DNA of 50,386 bases from Rhodospirillales bacterium (lineage in GTDB: Bacteria; Pseudomonadota; Alphaproteobacteria; Rhodospirillales; Shumkoniaceae): assembly GCA_028281785.1 (NCBI GenBank), contig JANQJG010000154.1:1-50386 (forward strand), written 5' to 3'. Below the pieces are notes generated by a model. It had not been told where the DNA came from and made no database searches. It was given only the letters and a program-made list of their open reading frames with translations. Position numbers and translations under genes: made by a program. This document shows, in pieces, positions 26,757-35,679 of this stretch. Within the stretch, counting starts at the first letter, position 1. Every line of letters begins with the position of its first letter.

Positions 26757-28178
26757 ATGAGCGAGCAAGCGGAAATCGGCCTTGTCGGCCTTGCCGTCAT
26801 GGGACAGAACCTGGCCCTCAATATCGCCGACCATGGCTACCGGATCGCGGTGTTCAATCGTACCACGGCGACGACCCACAGCTTCGTCGGCTCCGAGGCG
26901 GCGAAGGGTCGGCCCGTCCTGGCCTGCGAAACGCCGGATGAGCTCGTCGCCAACCTCAAGCGCCCACGATCGATCATTCTGATGGTCAAGGCGGGCGAGC
27001 CGGTCGATCAGCAGATCTCGGCGCTCTCGCCCCTGCTCCAGGAGGGCGACATCCTCATCGATGGCGGCAACTCCCATTTCCGCGACACCATTCGGCGCGA
27101 CAGGGAACTCGCGGATAAGGGACTTCAGTTCATCGGAACGGGAATCTCCGGTGGCGAGGAAGGCGCCCGCAACGGCCCCTCGATCATGCCCGGGGGCTCG
27201 GAGGCTGCCTATGACCGCGTTGGCGGCATCTTCGAGGCCATCGCCGCCCAGGTAGACGGAGAGCCCTGCTGCACCCATATCGGCGCCGACGGCGCCGGCC
27301 ATTTCGTGAAGACCATCCATAACGGCATCGAATATGCCGACATGCAGATGATCGCCGAGGTGTACTTCATTATGAAGTCGCTTCTCGGCATTTCGCATGC
27401 GGAAATGGCCGACGTCTTCTCGGCCTGGAACCAGGGCGACCTCGACTCCTATCTCATCGAAATCACCGCGGATATCCTTGGGCAGACGGACGAAGAGACC
27501 GGTCGTCCCATGCTGGAGGTGATTCTGGATCGCGCTGGCCAGAAGGGCACGGGTCAGTGGTCCACCGCGGCCGCGCTCGAATTGGGAATCGCTGCCCCCA
27601 CCATCGCGGAGGCGGTCTTCGCCCGCAATATCTCGGCCATCAAGGAGGAGCGCGTAGCAGCGGCGGAAGTTCTCAAGGGTCCCGCCGAAACCGCCTTCAC
27701 CGGCGACAAGGCCAGCATCGTTGACGCCCTGCGTGACGCCTTGCTGGCCTCGAAGATCTGCGCCTACGCCCAGGGCTTTGCGGTCATGCAGGCCGCCAAG
27801 GAGGAGTTCGGCTGGTCCACCGATCTCGGCCGCGTGAGCATGATCTGGCGCGGCGGCTGCATCATTCGCGCGCGCTTTCTCAATCGGATCAAGGAAGCTT
27901 ATGATCGCGACCCCGACCTGAAAAACCTGCTTCTCGACCCGTATTTCAAGGATTTCGTCGAGCGTGGACAGACAGCTTGGCGACGGATCGTCGCCATGGC
28001 GGCGGAACGGGGCATTCCGGTGCCGGCCTTGTCTTCCGCGCTGTCCTACTACGACGCGTATCGCACAGGCCGCGTATGGGCGGACATGATTCAGGCGCAG
28101 CGGGACTATTTCGGCGCCCATACCTTCGAGCGCGTGGACAAGCCGGGGGCCTTCCATCGCGGCTGGGCCGGCGGGTGA
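26757..28178 (+). CDS. gnd: 6-phosphogluconate dehydrogenase, decarboxylating
   Basis: A 473-residue enzyme converting 6-phosphogluconate and NAD(P) to ribulose 5-phosphate and CO2 in the pentose phosphate pathway. The N-terminal dinucleotide motif is [12 protein letters not shown], and NRTT follows the second strand. The 6PGDH signature is [21 protein letters not shown] near residues 180-200, holding the catalytic Lys and Asn. The long C-terminal helical domain is complete. Full length matches the 470-residue homodimeric type. The ATG at 26757 follows GAAGGAGAAG. It lies 22 bp ahead of gluconokinase, so the pair channels gluconate into the pentose phosphate pathway. Confidence 0.96.
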   Translation: MSEQAEIGLVGLAVMGQNLALNIADHGYRIAVFNRTTATTHSFVGSEAAKGRPVLACETPDELVANLKRPRSIILMVKAGEPVDQQISALSPLLQEGDILIDGGNSHFRDTIRRDRELADKGLQFIGTGISGGEEGARNGPSIMPGGSEAAYDRVGGIFEAIAAQVDGEPCCTHIGADGAGHFVKTIHNGIEYADMQMIAEVYFIMKSLLGISHAEMADVFSAWNQGDLDSYLIEITADILGQTDEETGRPMLEVILDRAGQKGTGQWSTAAALELGIAAPTIAEAVFARNISAIKEERVAAAEVLKGPAETAFTGDKASIVDALRDALLASKICAYAQGFAVMQAAKEEFGWSTDLGRVSMIWRGGCIIRARFLNRIKEAYDRDPDLKNLLLDPYFKDFVERGQTAWRRIVAMAAERGIPVPALSSALSYYDAYRTGRVWADMIQAQRDYFGAHTFERVDKPGAFHRGWAGG

Positions 28179-28200
28179 GCCGGCGAAGGAGGTCGAGCCT

Positions 28201-28728
28201 ATGATCATCATCGTCATGGGGGTCTCCGGAGCTGGAAAGACCGTCGTGGGCTCGAATCTTGCAAAGACCTTGGGATATCGGTTCGCCGAAGGGGACTCGT
28301 TTCATTCGGCCGCGAACGTCGAGAAGATGCGGAGCGGCACCCCTTTGACCGACGAGGACCGCTGGCCATGGCTTCATGCCATGGCCGAGTCCATCGACCG
28401 GTGGCGGGCGGACGGCGAGAACGCCGTGCTCGCCTGCTCCGCCCTCAAGAAGGCCTACCGGGAAATCCTTATGGCCGGCCGCGAGGACGTGGTCGCCGTG
28501 CACCTCGAGGGCTCCCACGACCTCATCGCCGGGCGGCTTTCCGACCGCGAGCACGAATACATGCCGCCCACCCTGCTCCAAAGCCAGTTCGACACGCTCG
28601 AGGAGCCCGACGCCGAGGAGAACGTGGTCGACATGGACATCGCGCCGGAACCCGAGAAGATCGTCGCCAACGTCGTCTCGGAATTGACGGCGCGCGGCTT
28701 CCTCAAGCCTTCAGATAGTCCCCGTTGA
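28201..28728 (+). CDS. gntK: Gluconokinase
   Basis: A 175-residue P-loop kinase that phosphorylates gluconate to 6-phosphogluconate. The Walker A motif GVSGAGKT is at residues 7-14, followed by the family blocks FAEGDSFHSAANVEKMRSGTPLTDEDRWPWL and ACSALKKAYREIL. Size and motifs fit the thermoresistant GntK/IdnK type. It is the second gene of a gnd-gntK operon. Its 3' end overlaps the convergent 2-hydroxyacid dehydrogenase gene by 26 bp. Confidence 0.95.
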   Translation: MIIIVMGVSGAGKTVVGSNLAKTLGYRFAEGDSFHSAANVEKMRSGTPLTDEDRWPWLHAMAESIDRWRADGENAVLACSALKKAYREILMAGREDVVAVHLEGSHDLIAGRLSDREHEYMPPTLLQSQFDTLEEPDAEENVVDMDIAPEPEKIVANVVSELTARGFLKPSDSPR

Positions 28729-29716
28729 CGCAGTTCACGAGACGCCCGTCGCGCAGATAGGACAGCGCCGTCTCGACGGATTTGCGGCGCAGAGTCACAA
28801 TGCTCTCCGGGCTGTGGAAGGCGGAATGGGGTGTCATGATCACGCGTCCCTCCAGCCACGGCTCCCGTGTCCGCCAAGCCTTGATCAACGGGTGATCGGG
28901 ATTGGGGGGCTCCTCCGGTATAACATCGAGTCCGGCGCCGTCGACATGGCCGCTCTTCAACGCGTCGAAGAGGTCGTCCAGCACGACCGTCTCGCCCCGC
29001 CCGGTATTGAGGACAATAACCCCGCGTGGCGCCGCGGCCAGGGCCTTGGCGTCGATCATGTTACGGGTTTCCTCCGTCAGCGGCGTGTGCAGGCTGACGA
29101 TATCGGAAACCGCCATCAGTTCATGCAGGCTATCGGCGCGGCTGAAGCCCAGCCCGAGCTCGATGCCCGGCCGCAGATACGGGTCGTAGAACCACACATC
29201 GAGGCCAAGGCCCCGCGCACGCATGGCCGTTGCCGTTCCGATTCGCCCCAGCCCAACGATGCCGAAACGGCGGCCCAGCAGCCGCCGCTTGATCGGCGGC
29301 GTTTGAAACATCCATTCGCCGATTGGGTCTTTGCGGAGACGCCAGTCATGGTTGTTGATGCCGCGCGTGAGGCCAAGCAGCATCCCGATGGCGTGCTCGG
29401 CGACATCCATGGTGCCGTAGTCGGGCACGTTGCAGACAGGGATGCCAAGCTCGCCAAATCCCTTGAGATCGACGTTGTCGAACCCGACGCCGGCGCGAAC
29501 CACCAGCCGAAGGCTCTCGAGCTTGGCCATGATTTCCGGTGTGATCGGGATTTTCTCGTAGAGTGTGAGGGCGTGGCAGCTGCGCCAGGACTCCTCGCTG
29601 ATCTGAAATTCGATCCCGGGCTGCCAGCGGTAGAAGTCGATTGTCGCGTCGGATCCGGCGACGTCGCGCTCGACGTCGGCATCTTCATATCCAAGGTCTG
29701 GGATGAGAATTCTCAT
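28703..29716 (-). CDS. 2-hydroxyacid dehydrogenase, CtBP-like
   Basis: A 337-residue D-isomer-specific 2-hydroxyacid dehydrogenase. GLGRIG (155-160) binds NAD, and Arg240 (NTGRGETV), Glu269 (PEEP) and His297 (TPHSAFHS) form the catalytic set. VRAGVGFDNVD is the substrate-domain hinge block. The C-terminal-binding-protein-like wording (VPDYGTMDVAEHAIGMLLGLTR) places it in the CtBP branch. It is different from, and only distantly related to, the one at 18968. Substrate unknown. Its end overlaps gntK by 26 bp tail to tail. It is divergent from the WbqC-like gene across about 140 bp. Confidence 0.9.
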   Translation of the reverse strand: MRILIPDLGYEDADVERDVAGSDATIDFYRWQPGIEFQISEESWRSCHALTLYEKIPITPEIMAKLESLRLVVRAGVGFDNVDLKGFGELGIPVCNVPDYGTMDVAEHAIGMLLGLTRGINNHDWRLRKDPIGEWMFQTPPIKRRLLGRRFGIVGLGRIGTATAMRARGLGLDVWFYDPYLRPGIELGLGFSRADSLHELMAVSDIVSLHTPLTEETRNMIDAKALAAAPRGVIVLNTGRGETVVLDDLFDALKSGHVDGAGLDVIPEEPPNPDHPLIKAWRTREPWLEGRVIMTPHSAFHSPESIVTLRRKSVETALSYLRDGRLVNCVNGDYLKA

Positions 29717-29855
29717 GTTCTTTGGCTCTTGACGTTTCCTGAGTGGCTTTAAAGGCGCGGCGATTATGGCCGCCAGACCGCCCAGGGGTCAAACACCGGA
29801 TATTAACCAGATCCGTTTCAAGATCGCGCCACGTGCAAACGGGATGATTAACGTC

Positions 29856-30533
29856 ATGACGGCCGTTGCGGTCATGCAGCCCTACTTTTTTCCTTACGCC
29901 GGCTATTTCCGGCTGCTCGCCTTGGCAGACCTGTTCGTGGTCTTCGACTGCGTGCAGTTCCCCCGGCGGGGCTGGGTACACCGCAATCGCCTGCCCGATC
30001 GATCAGGGAACCCGGCATGGCTGACCCTCCCACTTCAAAAAGCTCACCGAGACGCCCGAATCCGTGACATCCGAATGTCGGAGGACGCAGAGGACGAACT
30101 CCGCCGCCGATGTCGGAAATTTCCCGTACTCCCGGCGAACGCACACGACCCTTTGGTAGGTGGACTGTTGCGGCCCGAGACCCTTCTGGTCGACTATCTG
30201 GAGAAGATGTTGCGCGCAGCCTGCGGCCGATTGTCCCTGGAAACCAAGATCTTGCGCTCCAGCGCCTTCGACATCGATCCCGGGCTCCGCGGCCAGGACC
30301 GGGTCATCGCCATCGCCAAGCGGCTAGACGCGACCACCTACCTCAACGCTCCCGGCGGACGGGATCTCTATGACCCCGGCGCTTTTGCTCGAGAGGGGAT
30401 CGACGTTGTATTCATGCGACCACACCACGGCCCGCAATGGAGCATGCTTTATCGCCTGCTGAGCGAGCCCGCCGAGCGTTTGCGCGCGGAAATCGGTCAA
30501 CACCGGAGCAACATCGACGCAACATTCTGTTAA
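29856..30533 (+). CDS. WbqC family protein
   Basis: A protein of about 225 residues opening with TAVAVMQPYFFPYAGYFRL, the hallmark of the WbqC/WbbJ-neighbour family found in O-antigen and other glycan clusters. The conserved FDCVQFPRRGWVHRNR and NAPGGRDLYDPGAFAREGIDVVFM blocks are present. The molecular function of the family is not firmly known; a glycan-biosynthetic transferase role is usually inferred from context. Starts at 29766, 29844 and 29856 are all in frame; 29856 is chosen because family homology begins there. It opens the glycan cluster. Confidence 0.85.
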   Translation: MTAVAVMQPYFFPYAGYFRLLALADLFVVFDCVQFPRRGWVHRNRLPDRSGNPAWLTLPLQKAHRDARIRDIRMSEDAEDELRRRCRKFPVLPANAHDPLVGGLLRPETLLVDYLEKMLRAACGRLSLETKILRSSAFDIDPGLRGQDRVIAIAKRLDATTYLNAPGGRDLYDPGAFAREGIDVVFMRPHHGPQWSMLYRLLSEPAERLRAEIGQHRSNIDATFC

Positions 30534-30596
30534 CGCCGGCTTGACATTTGCCGACGTAAGCTGGGTCTCCGGGGTCCCCGTGAAGGCACGAATCGT

Positions 30597-32270
30597 ATGT
30601 CCGAAACCATGACCGCTTCCGACATCTTGGAGGTCGCGAAGTCCTACCTCACGAACGGATATCCGCGGGAGGCCGAGCAGGTATGCCGAAGCCTGCACCG
30701 GCTTCAACCCGACCATTTCGGGGCCAACTTCCTGCTCGGGGTGCTCTGCTTCGGTTCGGGTCGCCTGGGCGAGGCGACAGATTTTTTCAAGGCCGCGGTG
30801 AACCAGAATCCGGACGCTACGGACGCCGTGCTGGGGCTGGGCCGGGTGCTGCTCAAGGACGGCGATGTCGAAGGGGCCAAGGCCTGCTTCGAAAAAGCCC
30901 TCCGCCTCGCGCCGGACCAAAGCGCCATCCATATCGGGATCGGCGACATCCATCTGGCGCAAGGCCGGCCGGACAAGGCCGTCGAAAACTTCGTCGCGGC
31001 CGTGCGGCAGGCGGCAACGCTCGACCAGGATACGTTTCTGGCCGCCATGCGGCGGTTGATCGAGATGGATCGCCGGCGGGAGGCGGATGAGCTCTGCCGA
31101 TACGCCCCGGCCGAACTCGGGCCGAGCGGGCTTCGGGTCCTGCCCCTTTCCGACGTGAAGTCCTGGTGCGCCCGAACGGGGTCACCCTATCGCCGGATCG
31201 AGAAGGAGAAGACCGTCGAGATTCCGCCGCCCAACCATCTCGGCCGGGCCTTCCCGGTCGATGGCGGCGTCCTGCGGCAGAACGAGCTCTATATCGCGGA
31301 GATCCCCGGCGCCACCGTCTTCGGCAAGCAGGACGTGGTGCTGACGGAAGACGTGCTGCTTCTGGACGCGGCGTTCGACCCCCTCGCCACCGACCTGACG
31401 ACAAAGAACGTGGACCGCATCCTCACCCGAAGCGGCGGCACGGTGCTGACCTCGACCACGGCACCCGCAACCCGGCACGCGCGGCGCGGATTGTTCCTGT
31501 GCGGAATGAAAAGCGACTGCTTCGGCCATTTCTATATCGAGCTGATGCCGAAGCTCGCGCTGAGCCTGCGTTTCCCCGAATATGACCACGTCCCCATTTT
31601 CGTTGACGCCGACATGCCCGCCTCCCACTACGAGGCAGTGCGATTGATGGCCGGCACCGATCGCGAGATCGTCCTGGTCGAGCGGGACAGCTCCGTCACC
31701 TTGGACACGCTTCTTGTCGCCCCGACCTTTGCCTTCTGCCCGCCCTTCCTCGACTTCGAAATCGGCAGCGACCTGCTCTACGACCATCGCTACAACCAGC
31801 TCACGACCGATGGCGTCCGCGCCATCCTGGATTGCTTGGCCGACAACCCGGAGATCCCGGCGCCGTCCCGGACGGACCGCAAGATCTTCGTGTCTCGCCG
31901 GGGTTTCCAGCGCCGCAGTATGATCAATGAGGAGGAGGTTACCGAGCATCTGGTCCGCAAGGGCTTCGAGGTCGTCCAGCCGGAGAGCCTGTCCTATGCC
32001 GAGCAGATCGGCCTCATGCGGTCGGCCGCCGTCGTGACCGGCCCCAACGGATCCTACCTCGCCACCACGATCTTCTGCCGCCCCGGCTGCCGGGTCGTGC
32101 CGTTCTTCGGCAGCAATATCGGCAACCACGCGGGATGGGCGGCCCTGATGACGGCCCTGGGGATCGAGCCCTTGATGGTCTGCGGCTCCTCCAAGTCCGC
32201 GCGCATGCATTATCGGGATCAGGCGGACTATTTTGTCCCGCTGGATCTGGTCGACGAGGCATTTCCATGA
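30597..32270 (+). CDS. TPR-containing glycosyltransferase family 61 protein
   Basis: A 557-residue fusion. Residues about 1-170 hold four tetratricopeptide-like helical repeats (for example AEQVCRSLHRLQPDHFGANFLLGVLCFGSGR and GDVEGAKACFEKALRLAPDQ). Residues about 220-557 form a GT61 (DUF563) transferase domain with KIFVSRRGFQRRSMINEEEV, GFEVVQPESLSYAEQIGLMRSA and VTGPNGSYLATTIFCRPG, the usual C-terminal acceptor/donor region. No signal peptide is seen, so it acts in the cytoplasm on a sugar-nucleotide or lipid-linked acceptor. The acyl carrier protein gene follows after 28 bp and is probably in the same transcript. Confidence 0.88.
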   Translation: MSETMTASDILEVAKSYLTNGYPREAEQVCRSLHRLQPDHFGANFLLGVLCFGSGRLGEATDFFKAAVNQNPDATDAVLGLGRVLLKDGDVEGAKACFEKALRLAPDQSAIHIGIGDIHLAQGRPDKAVENFVAAVRQAATLDQDTFLAAMRRLIEMDRRREADELCRYAPAELGPSGLRVLPLSDVKSWCARTGSPYRRIEKEKTVEIPPPNHLGRAFPVDGGVLRQNELYIAEIPGATVFGKQDVVLTEDVLLLDAAFDPLATDLTTKNVDRILTRSGGTVLTSTTAPATRHARRGLFLCGMKSDCFGHFYIELMPKLALSLRFPEYDHVPIFVDADMPASHYEAVRLMAGTDREIVLVERDSSVTLDTLLVAPTFAFCPPFLDFEIGSDLLYDHRYNQLTTDGVRAILDCLADNPEIPAPSRTDRKIFVSRRGFQRRSMINEEEVTEHLVRKGFEVVQPESLSYAEQIGLMRSAAVVTGPNGSYLATTIFCRPGCRVVPFFGSNIGNHAGWAALMTALGIEPLMVCGSSKSARMHYRDQADYFVPLDLVDEAFP

Positions 32271-32298
32271 ACACGGGTTTTTTGCAGGACAAACAAAC

Positions 32299-32529
32299 AT
32301 GAGCAAGCTGACCCGCATCACCGCCGAGGTCCTTCGCCTCCCGGAGGAGGCGATCGGCGATTCCCTCAGTTTCTCCGAGACGGAGACCTGGGATTCCTTG
32401 AGCCATATGGATCTGATCGCGACCTTGGAAGAGACCTTCGGCGTGAGCCTGACGGCCGAGGAGATCGTGTCCATGACCGATATCGCGGCCATCAAACGAA
32501 TCCTGGGAGACAAGGGCGCGGACCTCTGA
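32299..32529 (+). CDS. Acyl carrier protein
   Basis: A 76-residue four-helix carrier protein. Ser33 in ETWDSLSHMDLI is the expected phosphopantetheine attachment site, and the acidic second helix (MDLIATLEETFGVSL) is typical. It is not the housekeeping AcpP, which carries a DSLD motif and lies among fab genes. Its position between a glycosyltransferase and an SDR, with a free-standing adenylation enzyme 7 kb away, suggests a dedicated carrier for an amino-acyl or acyl group used in glycan decoration. The in-frame extension upstream to 32233 overlaps the GT61 gene and is not used. Confidence 0.9.
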   Translation: MSKLTRITAEVLRLPEEAIGDSLSFSETETWDSLSHMDLIATLEETFGVSLTAEEIVSMTDIAAIKRILGDKGADL

Positions 32530-32530
32530 C

Positions 32531-33280
32531 ATGGAGATCGCGGGCAAGGCCATTGTCGTGACGGGCGCGGCCGGAGGCTTCGGACGTGCCATCGCTTCGG
32601 CGCTGCTGGGCGGCGGCGCCCGGGTCGCGGCCTTGGATCGCGATGCGGACGGCCTTGAGGCCCTCGCGCAACAGGATGCCGGCGTCTTCTGCCGAGCTTG
32701 CGATCTCACCGATCCCGACGGGGTCAAGGACGCCGTCGACGCGGTTCACGGCGCGTTCGGTCGTATCGACGCCCTGGTCAATGCCGTCGGCATGATCCAC
32801 AGCGCCCCGCTGGTCAATCTGATGAACCGGGAACAGCGCACGCATGATGTCGCCGCCTGGCAGACGGTTCTCGCCGCCAACCTGACCAGCGTGTTCCTCA
32901 CCGGCAAACAGGTGGCCGAAAAGATGGCGCTCGACCGCGCCAAGGGCGCGATCGTCAATATCAGTTCCAGCTCGGCGGGCGGCAATGCCGGTCAGAGCGC
33001 CTATTCGGCGGCGAAGGCGGGGGTCAACGCCTTGACGAAGGTCTGGGCCAAGGAGCTCGGCCCCCTTGGCATCCGGGTCGTCGCCATCGCGCCCGGCTTC
33101 ATCGACAACGATGCCACCCACGACGCTCTCGGCGAGAGCGCCCTTCGCGAGATCAAGCGCGAGACCCCCCTGCGCCGTCTCGGCGATGTGGATCAGGTCT
33201 GCTCGACCGTACTCTATGCGCTCGAGAACGACTTCGTGACCGGAACCGTCCTCGAAGTCGACGGCGGCCTGCGGGCTTAG
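32531..33280 (+). CDS. SDR oxidoreductase, FabG-like
   Basis: A 249-residue classical SDR beginning one base after the ACP stop codon, so tightly coupled to it. The cofactor motif is TGAAGGFG (11-18). Ser145-148, Tyr158 and Lys162 are the catalytic region. The usual NNAG is changed to NAVG (84-87), a modest departure. The pairing with an ACP suggests reduction of a carrier-bound 3-keto group, as FabG does, but a free sugar substrate is also possible. It is the last gene before the AT-richer accessory patch; the 173-bp gap that follows holds nothing recognised. Confidence 0.87.
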   Translation: MEIAGKAIVVTGAAGGFGRAIASALLGGGARVAALDRDADGLEALAQQDAGVFCRACDLTDPDGVKDAVDAVHGAFGRIDALVNAVGMIHSAPLVNLMNREQRTHDVAAWQTVLAANLTSVFLTGKQVAEKMALDRAKGAIVNISSSSAGGNAGQSAYSAAKAGVNALTKVWAKELGPLGIRVVAIAPGFIDNDATHDALGESALREIKRETPLRRLGDVDQVCSTVLYALENDFVTGTVLEVDGGLRA

Positions 33281-33453
33281 TGCTTGTCCCTTTGTTCGTC
33301 ATCTCAGACGCTGGACAAGCTCGGGTATCTTCGGACATCCCAGGGGGGCCATATAGGTTACTGAACAAACCGCACCTGATAAGGAAAGCCGACAGGTCAG
33401 AGTTCAACTTACTTCTTAGATGATCGAGGCGGCAGCAAGCATTCTCCGCCGCT

Positions 33454-34017
33454 TCATTCACGAGAAGCCTTCCGACGATTTTTCGGAGTTGGCGACGCTA
33501 GTCTTTCGCGCCATGGCACATGTTTGCGACGAGGCTTCCGATAAGTTGCCCAGGTGAGAAGTCTACTTTCAATCTCAATGATGCCGCTTGCGATTTTGAG
33601 GATCTGGTCGGCAGTCCACTGTTCGGCTCGGTAGCCTTGAGTGTTTTTGCGCCCAAGGTAGCCATAGACGCGTTCTCGCCCGCTTGATTTAGCCCAGTGG
33701 GCGTGGGCGATAAAGTTTCTGTCGGCCTGGACACGACGGATATCCGCTATGATTTCTAATAGCTCGTCGCGGATCGGGCCAGTGTGCAGGGAAGTGAGGG
33801 CTAGTCCTTCTAGCATATCCAACTTATACGGCAGACCAATACCAATAGTAACGGCAGCCTGAGCGCCGTCATGAACACGCAAGATCTTGGAAATTGCAAG
33901 ATCGACGGATACATCTAACCCAGACCAATTGATGATGACTCTGGCTATTGCCTTAAGATGTTCATCGGGTAAGGGTCGAATTAGTTTCATTCGGATGCGG
34001 TGTGGTTTCTTAGTCAT
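33454..34017 (-). CDS. Hypothetical protein with HEPN-like R-x4-H motif
   Basis: A 187-residue mostly helical protein of no assigned function. In the middle is ADRNFIAHAHW: an Arg followed four residues later by His, which fits the R-x4-6-H signature of HEPN ribonuclease domains. It is preceded by a long amphipathic helix (PIRDELLEIIADIRRVQ) as in HEPN folds. The C-terminus is very basic (RKPRRKHVPWRERL, NRRKASRE). The ATG at 34017 is preferred over the TTG at 34026. It is divergent from a small membrane protein, with no MNT-type partner nearby. The HEPN reading is inference from one motif. Confidence 0.6.
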   Translation of the reverse strand: MTKKPHRIRMKLIRPLPDEHLKAIARVIINWSGLDVSVDLAISKILRVHDGAQAAVTIGIGLPYKLDMLEGLALTSLHTGPIRDELLEIIADIRRVQADRNFIAHAHWAKSSGRERVYGYLGRKNTQGYRAEQWTADQILKIASGIIEIESRLLTWATYRKPRRKHVPWRERLASPTPKNRRKASRE

Positions 34018-34264
34018 AGCAGACAAGCCTAAATTTGACGATCAGAAGCGTGACGAGGTGTTGAAGCGCATGCTCAAACCGCTGCCAAAGCCGCACAAGG
34101 ATAGCGGGGAAAAGGGAAGACGCAAATGCGGAGAGGGCTAGCCTCCCCCACGCCACGATTAGCTAAAATACACCGCAGTTCCGTCTCTAACTTTAGTGGT
34201 TAGGATTTTAGCCAGTACCCGCGCTATGATGCCTATTTCGGCTGGATTGGCGGGAGCTGCGTCA

Positions 34265-34801
34265 ATGCGTCTTCGTAAAATTATTAAGGAATTATGGTTT
34301 CCGACACTGATAACAGGGGGAATATACTGCGGTATAACGGGGCAAGCTCCATTTATGGGCAGGAAAATTGATGAGATTTTAGCAAGTATCGACCCATTTT
34401 TGTTGAGCTGGGCGACCTATCCAGCGGTTCTTTCTCTTTTCTTTGGACTTGCTCTGGCATGGTTAATCTACGTTGTTTTCAGATTGATTAAGTGGAGAGG
34501 GAGAGAAAACGCCCTAAATCGGTTGGGCGAGCTTAGAGAAAGCGGCGCTCACTTCAGAAATGATCTAACCAAGCGAACCCCCACAAAAGAAGACCGAAAA
34601 AAAATCCGGCAAATAGAAAAGGAAATTTACGAAAATATGGCGCGGGTTTCAAAACCAGAAGTAGGTCATCTAAGGACCATTGATGTATTTGATGTGACAA
34701 AATTCCCATTCAATATTCAATCGGATCAACAACTTTTGCATTTCAGCGAACGTCTTCGGCGTTTAGATCAACTAATAATAAAACACACGCCCGCTGGTTG
34801 A
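34265..34801 (+). CDS. Hypothetical membrane protein with coiled-coil tail
   Basis: A 178-residue protein not recognised. Two hydrophobic segments are seen: about residues 10-27 (LWFPTLITGGIYCGITG) and 50-73 (YPAVLSLFFGLALAWLIYVVF). They are followed by a charged, probably coiled-coil region (GRENALNRLGELRE, EDRKKIRQIEKEIYENMARV). Codon use is clearly AT-richer than in the flanking glycan genes, pointing to horizontal origin. The ATG at 34265 has GGGAG eight bases upstream; the open frame could also start at a GTG at 34196. About 240 bp separate it from the divergent HEPN-like gene, and no promoter was identified there. Confidence 0.6.
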   Translation: MRLRKIIKELWFPTLITGGIYCGITGQAPFMGRKIDEILASIDPFLLSWATYPAVLSLFFGLALAWLIYVVFRLIKWRGRENALNRLGELRESGAHFRNDLTKRTPTKEDRKKIRQIEKEIYENMARVSKPEVGHLRTIDVFDVTKFPFNIQSDQQLLHFSERLRRLDQLIIKHTPAG

Positions 34802-35009
34802 TGGCACTATTTTTCTATTTTTTGGTGCAAAGAGGTGCGCAGTTGTTTGCGGGTCAGATTGGGTTTTAGATTGCTTCCGCCAAGCAGCCCGGCGATAGGT
34901 AAGGCGCTTACCTTCGGCCCCCTTCATGGCGAGTTCAGCACGTTCGCTATCCGAGATCTTGTGGGCGTTTACCTAGAGTCGAATTCCGTGAGATAGCGTT
35001 GCAGGTGCC

Positions 35010-35205
35010 AGAAGCTGGAAAGGCTGACGCGCCTGACCAGAATCCGCCCTCACCCTCCCGACCCTAACGGGTCGGGCCCCTCCCTCTCCCACTCCTGTGG
35101 GAGAGGGGCTTGAGGTCGCGACGACAAGAACCCCCCGAGAGGATCGGAACAGGTTGGTCCCCGTCGCGTTGGCAGGACTGGCGAATTCAACCCGCTTCGC
35201 CCCAA
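35010..35205 (+). repeat. Intergenic REP-like repeat, copy A
   Basis: About 195 bp closely matching 35622-35813. It starts with AGAAGCTGGAAAGGC, then CCTCACCCTCCCGACCC, GGTCGGGCCCCTCCCTCTC, and a CTCTCCCAC/GTGGGAGAG palindrome, and ends in CAGGTTGGTCCCCGTCGC. GACCC-taa-CGGGTC is a second internal dyad. Part of a cluster of related elements in the 34.8-36.1 kb accessory patch. From 34802 to 35009 nothing was recognised. Confidence 0.85.
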
Positions 35206-35275
35206 AGGCCCCTCTCCCGCTTGCGGGAGAGGGAGGGACCCGCCGTAGCGTCAGCGAAGGCGGGAGGGTGAGGGT
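35206..35275 (-). repeat. REP-like repeat, copy C (inverted)
   Basis: Read on the minus strand this contains CCTCACCCTCCCGCC, a CGGGTCCCTCCCTCTCCCG block and a CTCTCCCGC/GCGGGAGAG palindrome. It is a shorter inverted member of the same repeat family as copies A and B. It abuts copy A head to head, so the two could pair into a long cruciform or RNA stem just before the DUF559 gene. Confidence 0.8.
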
Positions 35276-35304
35276 TGTTGAACGCCTATGCTAGATTGTC
35301 TCCC

Positions 35305-35679
35305 ATGTCGCGGCCCAAAGCTCGCCACTTGCGCGTGAGCATGACCGATGCCGAGCGTCGGCTCTGGTCCGCGTTGCGCGGCCGGCGGCTGAGCGGTTAC
35401 AAGTTCCGCTGCCAGCATCCTCTCGACCCCTTCATTCTCGATTTCGCCTGCCTCGAACACCGCTTGGCCATCGAGGCCGATGGCGGACAGCACGCCGACC
35501 GCCCCTCCGACCGGCGACGCACGGCATGGCTTGAACGCCATGGATGGCGGGTGCTTCGCTTCTGGAACAACGAGATCCTCGCCAACCCCCAGGGCGTACA
35601 GCAGGTCATCTTACAGGCGCTAGAAGCTGGAAAGGCAGACGCGACTGATCAAAAGCCCCCCTCACCCTCCCGACCCTAA
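35305..35679 (+). CDS. DUF559 domain-containing protein (Vsr-like nuclease fold)
   Basis: A 124-residue protein of the DUF559 family, related in fold to very-short-patch-repair (Vsr) endonucleases. Typical blocks: ARHLRVSMTDAERRLWSALRGRRL, GYKFRCQHPLDPFILDFACLEHRLAIEADGGQH and RRTAWLERHGWRVLRFWNNEIL. These contain the conserved E, D-F and E-x-D-G-G-x-H acidic/His residues of the putative active site. Whether it cuts DNA is not known. Its last 19 residues (from LEAGKADATD to PSPSRP and stop) are encoded by repeat copy B, so its C-terminus is repeat-derived. The ATG at 35305 is preferred over the TTGs at 35275/35278. Confidence 0.88.
   Translation: MSRPKARHLRVSMTDAERRLWSALRGRRLSGYKFRCQHPLDPFILDFACLEHRLAIEADGGQHADRPSDRRRTAWLERHGWRVLRFWNNEILANPQGVQQVILQALEAGKADATDQKPPSPSRP

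Noticed and set aside
26736-28217. 493-codon open frame on the minus strand
   Set aside because: It mirrors gnd exactly and carries no known motif, whereas gnd shows all family signatures.
28703-28728. Frameshift or misassembly at the gntK / 2-hydroxyacid dehydrogenase overlap
   Set aside because: Both proteins end with normal family C-termini. A 26-bp tail-to-tail overlap is harmless and common in dense genomes.
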